Shown: one piece after another, positions 51,965 to 59,609 of the stretch
Position numbering within the stretch: the stretch's first letter is position 1
Layout of the letters: the number at the start of each line of letters is the position of its first letter
From: Candidatus Gastranaerophilales bacterium
GTDB taxonomy: Bacteria > Bacillota > Clostridia > Lachnospirales > Lachnospiraceae
Direction of reading: 5' to 3'
NCBI GenBank assembly: GCA_023663225.1
Contig: JAMPHU010000014.1
Location: 1 to 59,609, forward strand
Length of the DNA stretch: 59,609 nucleotides
Made by a program: the position numbers and the translations under genes
The notes under the pieces: model-generated
What the model saw: only the letters and a program-made list of their open reading frames with translations
Database searches by the model: none
What the model was told of the DNA's origin: nothing

Positions 51965-52010
51965 TTTACGCAAAATGGAGTTTCACATAAAGAGAAGAAA
52001 GGAGAAAGAG

Positions 52011-53123
52011 ATGGAGAAAAAGCAACTGCGCCCGATGGATTACGGGGTCAAGAGTATCGAGACGATGATGAGGAAGTTCAAGGCGGAGGATCTGCCGCCC
52101 AAGGGACGGTTTCACTATCATCAGGGGGTCTTTTTGTCGGGGGTTTATCAGGTGTATAAGTTGTATAGAGAGGAGAGTCCCGAGGCGGAGAAATATTTTG
52201 ATTATGTGAAAGCATGGGTGGATTCCTGTGTGGACGAACAGGGCGGAATCCGCAAGTATGACACAGGACAGTTGGACGATATTCAGCCGGGTATCCTGCT
52301 TTTTCCGCTGTATGAGCGGACAGGGGATGAGAGATATCATAAAGCGTTGGAGGAGCTGATGGGGGTGCTCAGGGAGTTTCCCAAGATAGAGGAGGGCGGC
52401 TACTATCACAAGAAGCATTATCCAAGGCAGATGTGGCTTGACGGACTTTATATGGCAGGGCCGATCAGCGCGGAGTATGCCGCGCGTTTCGGGCATCCTG
52501 AGTTTTTCAGGGAGGCTTATGAGCAGGTGACGCTGATGCGGAAGAAAACTTACGACGAGCGCACAGGACTTTGGTATCATGCCTATGACGATGCGAGGCA
52601 GGAGCCTTGGGCGGATGAGAAAACAGGGCGTTCGCCTGAATTTTGGGGCAGGAGTATCGGCTGGGTGCCGGTGGCGATCTTGGACGAGTTGGATCATATG
52701 CCCAAGGATTGCGACTATTATGAGGAACTTGCCGATATTGCCGCGGATCTGCTCAGAGCTGTGTGTAAGTATCAGGCGGAAAACGGCCTCTGGTATCAGG
52801 TGGTGGACAAGGCGGGCGAGGACGGCAACTGGCCTGAGATCTCCTGTAGCTGTCTGTATGTGGCGGCGATCTGTAAAGCGGTTCGGATGGGGATTTTGGA
52901 GGAAGATTGTCTGCATATCGCAAAGACCGGTTATGATGCCGTGATCGACTCTCTGGAATGGGAGGGAGAAGACCTTCTCGTGGGCGGCGTGTGCGTGGGC
53001 ACCGGCGTGGGAGACTATAAACATTATTGCGAGCGGCCCACCTCCACCAACGATCTGCACGGGGTGGGAGCGTTCCTCATCATGTGCGCGCAGGCACAGA
53101 GGGTTTGGGGGCAAAATGATTAA
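52011..53123 (+). CDS. GH105 unsaturated rhamnogalacturonyl/glucuronyl hydrolase
   Basis: 370 residues from ATG 52011 after AAAGGAG. It matches the YteR/RhiN family: an alpha6/alpha6 barrel with QMWLDGLYMAGP, where D144 is in the place of the catalytic Asp143 of YteR, and RSPEFWGRSIGWVP. It removes the unsaturated uronic residue left by polysaccharide lyases. No signal peptide, so its substrate is imported oligosaccharide. The product feeds the kdu-type operon downstream. Confidence 0.92.
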   Translation: MEKKQLRPMDYGVKSIETMMRKFKAEDLPPKGRFHYHQGVFLSGVYQVYKLYREESPEAEKYFDYVKAWVDSCVDEQGGIRKYDTGQLDDIQPGILLFPLYERTGDERYHKALEELMGVLREFPKIEEGGYYHKKHYPRQMWLDGLYMAGPISAEYAARFGHPEFFREAYEQVTLMRKKTYDERTGLWYHAYDDARQEPWADEKTGRSPEFWGRSIGWVPVAILDELDHMPKDCDYYEELADIAADLLRAVCKYQAENGLWYQVVDKAGEDGNWPEISCSCLYVAAICKAVRMGILEEDCLHIAKTGYDAVIDSLEWEGEDLLVGGVCVGTGVGDYKHYCERPTSTNDLHGVGAFLIMCAQAQRVWGQND

Positions 53124-53159
53124 ACGGCATCGCAAAATATGGACGGATGAGGTGAATAA

Positions 53160-54770
53160 ATGAAAGACGGCAGACCGATGAAAGGAATCTTACAAAATAA
53201 GGTGTATCTCTATCTGACTGAGTTTTTTGCGGGAATGTCCGTGATGGCGGTAGAGTTGGGTGCGAGCAGGCTGCTGGCGCCGTATTTCAGCTCTTCTCAG
53301 ATCGTTTGGACGATCATCATCGGCACAATTATGATTGCGATGGCGTTGGGAAATGTCTACGGCGGCAGGGCGGCGGACAAAAACCCCAATCCGGACAGGC
53401 TCTATGTGCGGATCCTGATCGCCGCGGTCTGGATCGCCGCCATCCCGGTGGCGGGCAAGTATATCATAGTGGGGATCTCGGCTCTGGTGATCTTTGCCGT
53501 CAACAGCAATTTCCTGGTGTGCGCGGCCTTTGCGGCGTGTATGGTGATCTTTGTATTTCCGCTGTTTTTGCTGGGCACCGTGACGCCCTCTCTTGCAAAA
53601 TATGCCACGGGCAGTCTGGAGGACAACGGCAGGACGGTGGGCACCCTGGGCGCTTTCAACACGGTGGGGAGTATTTTGGGCACGTTTCTTCCCACGTTTG
53701 TGACCATTCCTGCGGTGGGGACTTCCGTCACCTTTCTGCTTTTTGCCGGAATTTTGCTCTTGCTGGCGGCAATCTATTTTGTTAGCAGCCGCACCGGCCT
53801 AAAGAAGACGGCAGCCAGCGGCGTTTTGTTTGTGGCGTGTTGTATCTTAGGACATGACGGCAGCTTTGCATTTTGGGAGAGCGGGTTTGTCTATGAGGGA
53901 GAATCGATCTACAATTATCTGCAGGTGAGGGAAGATGAGCGAAATGTGATCCTCTCCACAAACGTGCTGTTTGGCGTACAGTCCATCTTGAAAAAGGACG
54001 CCGCGCTGACGGGCATGTATTACGACTATGCCATGGCGGCTCCCTTTATGGCGGGAGTGCATGAGAAAGAAAATTTGGATGTGCTGATACTGGGCATGGG
54101 AACCGGCACATTTGCCACCCAGTGCGAGAGGTATTTTGACAATCTGACCATGGAAGGCGTGGAGATCGACCAGAAGATCACAGATCTGGCGACCAGGTAT
54201 TTTGAGCTGCCCGAGGATGTGAAAGTGACGACTTACGACGGGCGGGCATATCTGAATGTGATCGAGCAGACCTATGATGTGATCATGGTGGATGCGTACC
54301 AGGATATCACGATCCCTTTTCAGATGTCTTCCATCGAGTTTTTTACCATGGTGCGGGAGCATCTGAACGAGGGCGGCGTCATGGTGGTCAACATGAATAT
54401 GCGGGGAGGCGGCGAGGACAGCATCAATCAATACCTTGCCGACACGATTTCGGAGGTGTTTGACTATGTGTACATCGCGGATGTGCGAGGTTCCACCAAC
54501 CGCGAGCTGTTTGCCGGCAGCAGCGATATGCTGGAGATGCTGGAACAAAATGTGCAGATGGAAGCAGACGATGAGCTGGCGGAGTTAATGTATAGAGTGT
54601 CGGGAGAGTTGACGGCATACGAGCCGGGGGAGCATCTGATGACCGATGACAAGGCGCCCGTGGAGCTTTTGGGTATGCGGGCCATCGATGAGATTATCTG
54701 GACGGAAGTGCAGTATTATAAGGGGATTTATGAGGAGAGCGGTGTGAGGGGACTGCTGGAGGCGCTGTGA
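53160..54770 (+). CDS. Membrane-bound spermidine synthase-like protein
   Basis: A 536-residue protein. The first 230 residues are membrane helices (MSVMAVELGASRLLAPYFSS and on), the rest is a SAM-dependent spermidine-synthase-like domain with LDVLILGMGTGTFATQCER, MEGVEIDQKITDLA, VTTYDGRAYL and VMVDAYQD. This is the fused MFS/spermidine synthase form common in Bacillota, whose products are not well known. It sits between GH105 and the kduI promoter by chance or for an unknown reason. Confidence 0.85.
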   Translation: MKDGRPMKGILQNKVYLYLTEFFAGMSVMAVELGASRLLAPYFSSSQIVWTIIIGTIMIAMALGNVYGGRAADKNPNPDRLYVRILIAAVWIAAIPVAGKYIIVGISALVIFAVNSNFLVCAAFAACMVIFVFPLFLLGTVTPSLAKYATGSLEDNGRTVGTLGAFNTVGSILGTFLPTFVTIPAVGTSVTFLLFAGILLLLAAIYFVSSRTGLKKTAASGVLFVACCILGHDGSFAFWESGFVYEGESIYNYLQVREDERNVILSTNVLFGVQSILKKDAALTGMYYDYAMAAPFMAGVHEKENLDVLILGMGTGTFATQCERYFDNLTMEGVEIDQKITDLATRYFELPEDVKVTTYDGRAYLNVIEQTYDVIMVDAYQDITIPFQMSSIEFFTMVREHLNEGGVMVVNMNMRGGGEDSINQYLADTISEVFDYVYIADVRGSTNRELFAGSSDMLEMLEQNVQMEADDELAELMYRVSGELTAYEPGEHLMTDDKAPVELLGMRAIDEIIWTEVQYYKGIYEESGVRGLLEAL

Positions 54771-54818
54771 GGAAAAATAGAAAGATGGAATAAAAAAAGG
54801 AAAATTTGAGAAATTTTA

Positions 54819-54847
54819 TTGGAATGATTGCCTCAATATGGTATAAT
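54819..54847 (+). promoter_or_regulatory. Promoter of the uronate operon
   Basis: TTGGAA (54819-54824), 17 bases, TATAAT (54842-54847). It precedes kduI, kduD-like, rpiB-like, eda and kdgK, which run on with short gaps to one terminator. Confidence 0.7.
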
Positions 54848-54954
54848 ATGAAAGAATTGTGTATCGAAAGGCACATTCGGTAAAATGTATCCGTCGGCGG
54901 CTGGTACAGGCCTTGTGGAGCGTATGCAGTCCGCCGGAGAAAGAGAGGTGCAAG

Positions 54955-55815
54955 GTGGAACTAAGAACAGCAGTATCACCAAAAGATGTAAAGTTTTATA
55001 CCACAGAACGTCTGAGAGAAGAATTCCTTATACAGGATCTTTTCGTACCGGGCGAGATCAAGCTGGTGTACAGCCACATCGACAGAATTATCACAGGTGC
55101 GGCAGTACCCACAGAGCCGATCACCCTGACGGCGGGAGATGAGCTCCGCGCGGAGTATTTCTGCCAGAGAAGAGAGCTGGGTGTGATCAATATCGGCGGA
55201 GCAGGCACCATCACCGTTGACGGGAAGGTCAATCGGATCGGTTTTAAGGAAGCTATGTATATCGGCATGGGTTCCAGGGAAATAATCTTTGCAAGTGAGG
55301 ATGCGTCCCATCCCGCGAAATTTTATCTCAATTCCGCCCCCGCACACAAGAGTTATCCCACTGTGGTCATCAAGCCGGAGGGGACTCCCGAGCCGGGAGT
55401 GGTCATCGTCAAAGACGAGAACAAGGTGGAGCTTGGCTGTCTCGAGGATGCCAACCACAGAGTCATCTGCAAGTATATCCTTCCCGGCCAGGTGGAGAGC
55501 TGCCAGTTGGAGATGGGAATGACCAAGCTTGAGCCGGGCAGTGTGTGGAATACAATGCCCTGCCATACCCACGACAGGCGCATGGAAGTGTATCTCTACT
55601 TTGAGATGCAGGAGGACGCTTTTGTGATGCATTATATGGGCGAGCCTGACGAGACGCGCCACATTGTCATGCGCAACGAGGAGGCGGTGATCTCCCCCAG
55701 TTGGTCCATCCATTCGGGATGCGGTTCCAGAGCATATACCTTTATCTGGGGCATGGTCGGCGAGAATCAGGATTTTGACGATATGGACGGCGTGGACAAC
55801 AAGGATCTGAAGTGA
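54955..55815 (+). CDS. kduI: 5-dehydro-4-deoxy-D-glucuronate isomerase
   Basis: KduI changes 5-keto-4-deoxyuronate to 2,5-diketo-3-deoxygluconate. The start is GTG 54955 behind AGAGAGG, giving 286 residues, close to the usual 278; the longer frame starting at 54859 is not supported. It opens VELRTAVSPKDVKFYTTERL and has GMTKLEPGSVWNTMPCHTHD, the zinc-site region of the cupin, then RRMEVYLYFE. First gene of the uronate operon. Confidence 0.95.
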   Translation: MELRTAVSPKDVKFYTTERLREEFLIQDLFVPGEIKLVYSHIDRIITGAAVPTEPITLTAGDELRAEYFCQRRELGVINIGGAGTITVDGKVNRIGFKEAMYIGMGSREIIFASEDASHPAKFYLNSAPAHKSYPTVVIKPEGTPEPGVVIVKDENKVELGCLEDANHRVICKYILPGQVESCQLEMGMTKLEPGSVWNTMPCHTHDRRMEVYLYFEMQEDAFVMHYMGEPDETRHIVMRNEEAVISPSWSIHSGCGSRAYTFIWGMVGENQDFDDMDGVDNKDLK

Positions 55816-55858
55816 TCGTTTGATCACTCATCAAATAAAAGAAAAGGAGATTTAAAAC

Positions 55859-56662
55859 ATGTCAGAATTTACAAATTTCTCTCTTGAGGGTAAGGTGGCG
55901 CTGGTCACAGGCGCTTCTTACGGTATCGGTTTTGCCATTGCTTCCGCGTTTGCGGAGTGCGGCGCTACCATCTGCTTTAACGATATCAAGCAGGAGTTGG
56001 TGGACAAGGGTCTGGCGGCATACGAGGAGAAAGGCATCAAGGCGCATGGCTATGTGTGCGACGTGACGAATGAGGAAGCTGTAAATGCTCTGGTAGCACA
56101 GATCGAGAAGGAAGTCGGCACGATCGACATTCTGGTAAACAACGCAGGTATCATCAAGCGCATCCCTATGACCGAGATGACCGCGGAGCAGTTCAGACAG
56201 GTTGTAGATGTGGATCTGAACGCACCGTTCATCGTATCCAAGGCAGTGATTCCCGCTATGATCAAGAAAGGCCACGGCAAGATTATAAACATCTGTTCCA
56301 TGATGTCTGAGCTGGGACGTGAGACCGTATCCGCATATGCGGCTGCAAAGGGCGGCTTAAAGATGCTCACCAGAAATATCTGTTCCGAGTATGGCCAGTA
56401 CAACATCCAGTGTAACGGCCTTGGACCGGGTTATATCGAGACCCCTCAGACGGCTCCGCTTCGCGAAGTGCAGCCCGACGGCAGCAGACATCCTTTCGAT
56501 CAGTTTATCTGCGCTAAGACGCCCGCTAACAGATGGCTGAAGCCCGAAGAGCTGACCGGCCCCGCAGTATTCCTCGCATCCGAGGCTTCCAATGCGGTCA
56601 ATGGCCACATTCTCTACGTGGACGGCGGTATCCTTGCATATATCGGCAAGCAGCCTGAATAA
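55859..56662 (+). CDS. kduD: KduD-like SDR dehydrogenase
   Basis: A 267-residue classical SDR with TGASYGIGFAIA (NAD turn), NNAGIIKRI, ICSMMSELGRETVSAYAAAK (Ser and Y-x3-K of the active site) and the C-terminal DGGIL. In a kdu operon it fits 2-keto-3-deoxygluconate oxidoreductase (KduD), the step after KduI; gluconate 5-dehydrogenase is an alternative for the same family. 43 bases after kduI. Confidence 0.85.
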   Translation: MSEFTNFSLEGKVALVTGASYGIGFAIASAFAECGATICFNDIKQELVDKGLAAYEEKGIKAHGYVCDVTNEEAVNALVAQIEKEVGTIDILVNNAGIIKRIPMTEMTAEQFRQVVDVDLNAPFIVSKAVIPAMIKKGHGKIINICSMMSELGRETVSAYAAAKGGLKMLTRNICSEYGQYNIQCNGLGPGYIETPQTAPLREVQPDGSRHPFDQFICAKTPANRWLKPEELTGPAVFLASEASNAVNGHILYVDGGILAYIGKQPE

Positions 56663-56716
56663 CGAACTTTGATATCCCGATAGATATTCTGATAGAAACA
56701 GAAAGGTTGGATTGAG

Positions 56717-57355
56717 ATGAAGATCGCTTTAATCAATGAAAACAGTCAGGCGGCAAAAAACAGTATGATCTATGATGTCCTCAAGGCCGTGGCGGAAGGT
56801 TACGGACATGAGGTGTACAATTACGGCATGTACAGCGCCGAGGATGAAAATTCCTTGACCTATGTACAGAATGGGATCCTGGCGGCAGTTTTGCTCAATT
56901 CCCAGGCAGCGGATTTTGTAGTGACCGGCTGCGGTACGGGAGAGGGAGCCATGCTGGCTTGCAATGCTTTCCCCAAGGTACTGTGCGGGCACATTGAGTC
57001 GCCCCTCGATGCTTATCTGTTTACTCAGGTGAACGATGGGAACTGTGTGGCGCTTCCTTTTGCCGAGAATTTTGGCTGGGGCGGCGAGCTGAATCTGCAG
57101 TATATTTTTGAGAAACTGTTCTGTGCGCCCGGAGGCGGCGGTTATCCCCCCGAGAGAGTGGTGCCTGAGCAGCGCAACAAAAAGATCCTGGATCAGGTGA
57201 AGGAGATCACACATGTAGATCTTGTCACCATCTTAAAAAATCTGGATCAGGAATTGGTAAAGGGCGCGTTATCCGGCGCTAAATTCCAGGAGTATTTCTT
57301 CGCCAACTGCAAGGATGAGAAGATTGCAGCCTGTGTCAAAGAGATCCTGGCTTGA
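56717..57355 (+). CDS. RpiB/LacA/LacB-family sugar isomerase
   Basis: 212 residues, opening KIALINENSQAAKNSMIYDV with VVTGCGTGEGAMLACNAFPK, the RpiB-type phosphate and substrate loop with Cys. It has an added C-terminal stretch of about 60 residues over plain RpiB. RpiB-family DhuI enzymes of streptococci do the same uronate isomerisation as KduI, so this could be a second, unrelated isomerase for the same intermediate or act on another ketouronate. Which is unknown. Expression with kduI and eda is clear from the short gaps. Confidence 0.78.
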   Translation: MKIALINENSQAAKNSMIYDVLKAVAEGYGHEVYNYGMYSAEDENSLTYVQNGILAAVLLNSQAADFVVTGCGTGEGAMLACNAFPKVLCGHIESPLDAYLFTQVNDGNCVALPFAENFGWGGELNLQYIFEKLFCAPGGGGYPPERVVPEQRNKKILDQVKEITHVDLVTILKNLDQELVKGALSGAKFQEYFFANCKDEKIAACVKEILA

Positions 57356-57400
57356 CAACAAACTTTATATAGCCATATAAATGGCAGAAACGAGGGAAAA

Positions 57401-58366
57401 ATGAACGCAGTATTAGAGCAGATCAAAAAAATTGGCATTGTTCCGGTTGTAAAGATTGATAATGCGGCGGATGCGCTTCCCCTTGCAAAGGCGCTCTGCG
57501 CAGGGGGACTTCCCTGCGCGGAGGTCACCTTCCGCACCAGCGCAGCCGCAGAGGCGATCAAGATTATGACGGACAATTTCCCCGATATGTGTGTGGGTGC
57601 AGGCACCGTTCTGAACGCAGAGCAGGTGGATGCCGCGGTGGCCGCAGGGGCAAAGTTTATCGTGAGTCCCGGTTTGAACCCCAAAACCGTCAAATATTGT
57701 ATCGATAAGAACATCCCCATCACGCCCGGCACCTCCAGTCCCAGCGATATCGAGCAGGCGATCGAGCTCGGCCTGGATGTGGTGAAGTTCTTCCCCGCGG
57801 AACAGTCCGGCGGTCTTGCCAAGATCAAGGCTATGGCGGCTCCTTATGTGAATATGAAGTTTATGCCTACCGGCGGCGTCAATGCCAAGAATTTGACTTC
57901 TTATCTGGATTTCAACAAGATCATCGCATGCGGCGGCTCCTGGATGGTGCCCGGCGATCTGATCAATGCGGGTGAGTGGGACAAGATCGAGCAGTTGACC
58001 AGAGAGGCAGTACAGACCATGCTTGGCTTTGAGCTGGCTCATGTGGGTGTGAACACAGAAAATGCGGAGGAGGCTGAAAAGGCGGCTAACCGTTTTGCGT
58101 TTATCTTTGGTATGCCCGCAAAGGTTGGCGGAAGTTCCGTGTTTGCAGGTACGGCAGTAGAGTATATGAAGTCCCCGTATCTGGGCAAGAACGGCCATAT
58201 TGCCATCCGCACCAACTACATCGAAAGGGCTGTAAATTATCTGAGCACCGTGTTGGGCGTTGAGTTTGACGAGTCCAGCGCAAAGAAAGATGCGAAGGAT
58301 AACTTAAAGGCCATCTATCTGAAGGAGGAGATCGGCGGTTTTGCCGTTCACCTTGTTCAGAAATAA
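57401..58366 (+). CDS. eda: KDPG/KHG aldolase with C-terminal VOC-like domain
   Basis: 321 residues. Residues 1-205 are an Eda aldolase: GIVPVVKID, the Glu in AEVTFRTSAA and the Schiff-base K129 in DVVKFFPAEQSGG. It splits 2-keto-3-deoxy-6-phosphogluconate to pyruvate and glyceraldehyde 3-phosphate. The remaining 115 residues look like a VOC (glyoxalase-fold) unit: LAHVGVNTENAEEAEKAANR and NGHIAIRTNYIERAVNYLST. Plain Eda is about 210 residues. The function of the extra domain is unknown. Confidence 0.9.
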   Translation: MNAVLEQIKKIGIVPVVKIDNAADALPLAKALCAGGLPCAEVTFRTSAAAEAIKIMTDNFPDMCVGAGTVLNAEQVDAAVAAGAKFIVSPGLNPKTVKYCIDKNIPITPGTSSPSDIEQAIELGLDVVKFFPAEQSGGLAKIKAMAAPYVNMKFMPTGGVNAKNLTSYLDFNKIIACGGSWMVPGDLINAGEWDKIEQLTREAVQTMLGFELAHVGVNTENAEEAEKAANRFAFIFGMPAKVGGSSVFAGTAVEYMKSPYLGKNGHIAIRTNYIERAVNYLSTVLGVEFDESSAKKDAKDNLKAIYLKEEIGGFAVHLVQK

Positions 58367-58423
58367 AAAGGCGTTATCAGGAAAATGATAAGTAGACAAT
58401 GAAACGAAAGGAATGTGAAAACA

Positions 58424-59455
58424 ATGGCAAAAGTAATTACGATGGGTGAGATCATGCTGAGACTGTCTACCCCCAACAATGAGAAGTTCATACAGGCTGA
58501 CGAGTTCGACATCAACTACGGCGGCGGCGAGGCTAACGTTGCGGTTTCCCTTGCAAACTACGGCCATGATGCTGAGTTTGTGACCGCTGTGCCGGACAAT
58601 GAGATCGGAGAGTGCGCTGTGGCAGCGTTGAGAAAGTACAATGTGGAGACCAAGCATATCGCCAGAACCGGTGAGAGATTGGGCATCTATTACTTAGAGA
58701 GCGGCTCTTCCATGAGACCTTCCAAGGTGGTGTACGACAGGGCACATTCCTCCATTGCTACGGCAACCGAGGCTGACTTCAACTTTGATGAGATCTTCGA
58801 GGGCGCTGACTGGTTCCATTTCACCGGCATCACCCCCGCTGTGTCCGATGCGGCAGCAGAGCTGACCGAGAAGGCACTGATCGCAGCCAAGAAGCATAAC
58901 GTAAAGGTTTCCGTGGACTTGAACTTCCGCAAGAAGCTGTGGTCTTCCGAGAAGGCACAGAAGGTTATGAAGAACCTGATGAAGTATGTGGATGTCTGCA
59001 TCGGCAACGAGGAGGACGCGGAGCTGGTATTGGGTTACAAACCCGGCGCTACCGATGTCACCAGCGGAGAGCTGGAGTTGGCAGGTTACAAGTCCATTTT
59101 CGAGCAGATGGTTGCAGATTACAACTTTGAGTACTGCATTTCCTCCCTGCGCGTGAGCCATTCCGCATCCGACAACGGATGGTCCGCATGTATTTATTCC
59201 AGAGACACCAAGGAGTTCTATCACTCCAAGGAATACAGTATCCATCCCATTGTTGACCGTGTGGGCGGCGGCGACTCCTTTGCCGGCGGCGTGATCTGCG
59301 GTCTGGTGGACGGCAAGGATTTCAAGGCTGCTTTGGAGTACGGCGTAGCTGCATCCGCGTTGAAGCACACCATCCCCGGCGACTTCAACCTGGTATCCAG
59401 AAAAGAAGTGGAGACGCTGGCAGGCGGAGATGCTTCCGGACGTGTACAGAGATAA
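58424..59455 (+). CDS. kdgK: 2-keto-3-deoxygluconate kinase
   Basis: 343 residues from ATG 58424, eleven bases after AAAGGA; an upstream GTG (58415) is too close to that site. A PfkB-family sugar kinase with ITMGEIMLRLSTPNN, INYGGGEANVAVSLANYG, and the catalytic DRVGGGDSFAGGVICGL. It makes KDPG for the aldolase just upstream. Last gene of the operon. Confidence 0.93.
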   Translation: MAKVITMGEIMLRLSTPNNEKFIQADEFDINYGGGEANVAVSLANYGHDAEFVTAVPDNEIGECAVAALRKYNVETKHIARTGERLGIYYLESGSSMRPSKVVYDRAHSSIATATEADFNFDEIFEGADWFHFTGITPAVSDAAAELTEKALIAAKKHNVKVSVDLNFRKKLWSSEKAQKVMKNLMKYVDVCIGNEEDAELVLGYKPGATDVTSGELELAGYKSIFEQMVADYNFEYCISSLRVSHSASDNGWSACIYSRDTKEFYHSKEYSIHPIVDRVGGGDSFAGGVICGLVDGKDFKAALEYGVAASALKHTIPGDFNLVSRKEVETLAGGDASGRVQR

Positions 59456-59480
59456 TCGCACAAGAATCTTATAAAGCCAG

Positions 59481-59510
59481 AAGAGGGACTGTCGCGCGAC
59501 AGTCCCTCTT
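59481..59510 (+). terminator. Terminator of the uronate operon
   Basis: AAGAGGGACTGTCGC (59481-59495) and GCGACAGTCCCTCTT (59496-59510) are exact reverse complements, followed by T-rich sequence. It is a strong rho-independent terminator. Confidence 0.9.
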
Positions 59511-59559
59511 TATATCGATTCAGGTAACAGTAGTTGCCTTTTAGCTAAGATCGCAGCAA

Positions 59560-59609
59560 GTGTCATTGTGCGGATGGTATATTCCAACGCAGACACGCTT
59601 TCGCTGCAC
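59560..59609. repeat. Left half of the dispersed inverted-repeat element (copy E), cut by the window end
   Basis: GTGTCATTGTGCGGATGGTA and onward match the left arm of copy C (31731-31766), followed by CGCTTTCGCTGCAC as in copy C. The right half is beyond the window. Confidence 0.8.

Noticed and set aside
1-59609. CRISPR array
   Set aside because: The repeats seen are few, far apart and are inverted nested hairpins, not short direct repeats with spacers.

Overview
The window looks like a chromosomal contig from a gut-type Lachnospiraceae or related clostridial Bacillota. Evidence: strong AGGAGG-type ribosome binding sites, frequent TTG and GTG starts, consensus TTGACA-17-TATAAT promoters, a BceRS-BceAB module, half-size CHR transporters, and a uronate catabolic operon with a long KDPG aldolase. 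No rRNA, tRNA, CRISPR array or complete insertion sequence was found. Both ends of the window lie inside copies of the same dispersed inverted-repeat element, so the window may be a whole contig broken at repeats (inference).

Region 1 (1-719) is gene-free and holds nested inverted repeats plus a promoter-like -10. Region 2 (720-23924) is a large exopolysaccharide locus. A PqqD-like protein is followed by a Gram-positive Pel-type core: a PelD with an N-terminal SDR domain and an RxxD c-di-GMP site, PelE, a large GT-C-like membrane protein, a DUF2194 protein, PelF and PelG. After these come DUF2304, GT4 and GT2 enzymes, a convergent pair of DUF4874/DUF4832 proteins, a flippase fused to a nucleotidyltransferase, and more glycosyltransferases. 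Region 3 (24087-26079) is an A+T-rich patch with an Rpn-type nuclease and a GT-B-like protein.

Region 4 (26128-32485) is the most unusual part. Two small beta-rich proteins share a near-identical promoter and 5' leader and the same roughly 24-residue N-terminal leader (KPVV..NDE.AEGVY.ASGA). They sit beside a nucleotide-sugar epimerase, an ABC exporter without a peptidase domain, a PqqD-HPr kinase-like fusion, and an S24/S26-type peptidase with a Ser/His dyad. With the first PqqD and the nucleotidyltransferase fusion, these are accessory parts seen in some lasso peptide loci, but the lasso-forming enzymes are absent. I propose a leader-dependent system that modifies and exports small, possibly carbohydrate-binding proteins alongside a Pel-like matrix.

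Region 5 (32589-41278) holds a PocR-type chemoreceptor-like protein, a DUF4015 glycoside-hydrolase-like lipoprotein, a transglutaminase-like protein, a broken toxin-antitoxin pair, a DtxR/MntR regulator, a paired chromate-type transporter, a sodium:solute symporter and a kinase fused to a ParB-like domain. Region 6 (41285-46844) holds a DUF5348/HTH pair, the bceBASR module and a 47-residue Cys-rich membrane protein. Region 7 (46861-49667) encodes TrkH and TrkA.

Region 8 (49835-59455) is a plant-polysaccharide and uronate catabolic block. It has GH42 beta-galactosidase, GH105 unsaturated glucuronyl hydrolase, a membrane spermidine synthase-like protein, then KduI, a KduD-like SDR, an RpiB-family isomerase, KDPG aldolase-VOC and KDG kinase, ending at a perfect 15-bp-arm terminator. 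The order suggests unsaturated uronides released by GH105 are converted through 2-keto-3-deoxygluconate to pyruvate and glyceraldehyde 3-phosphate.
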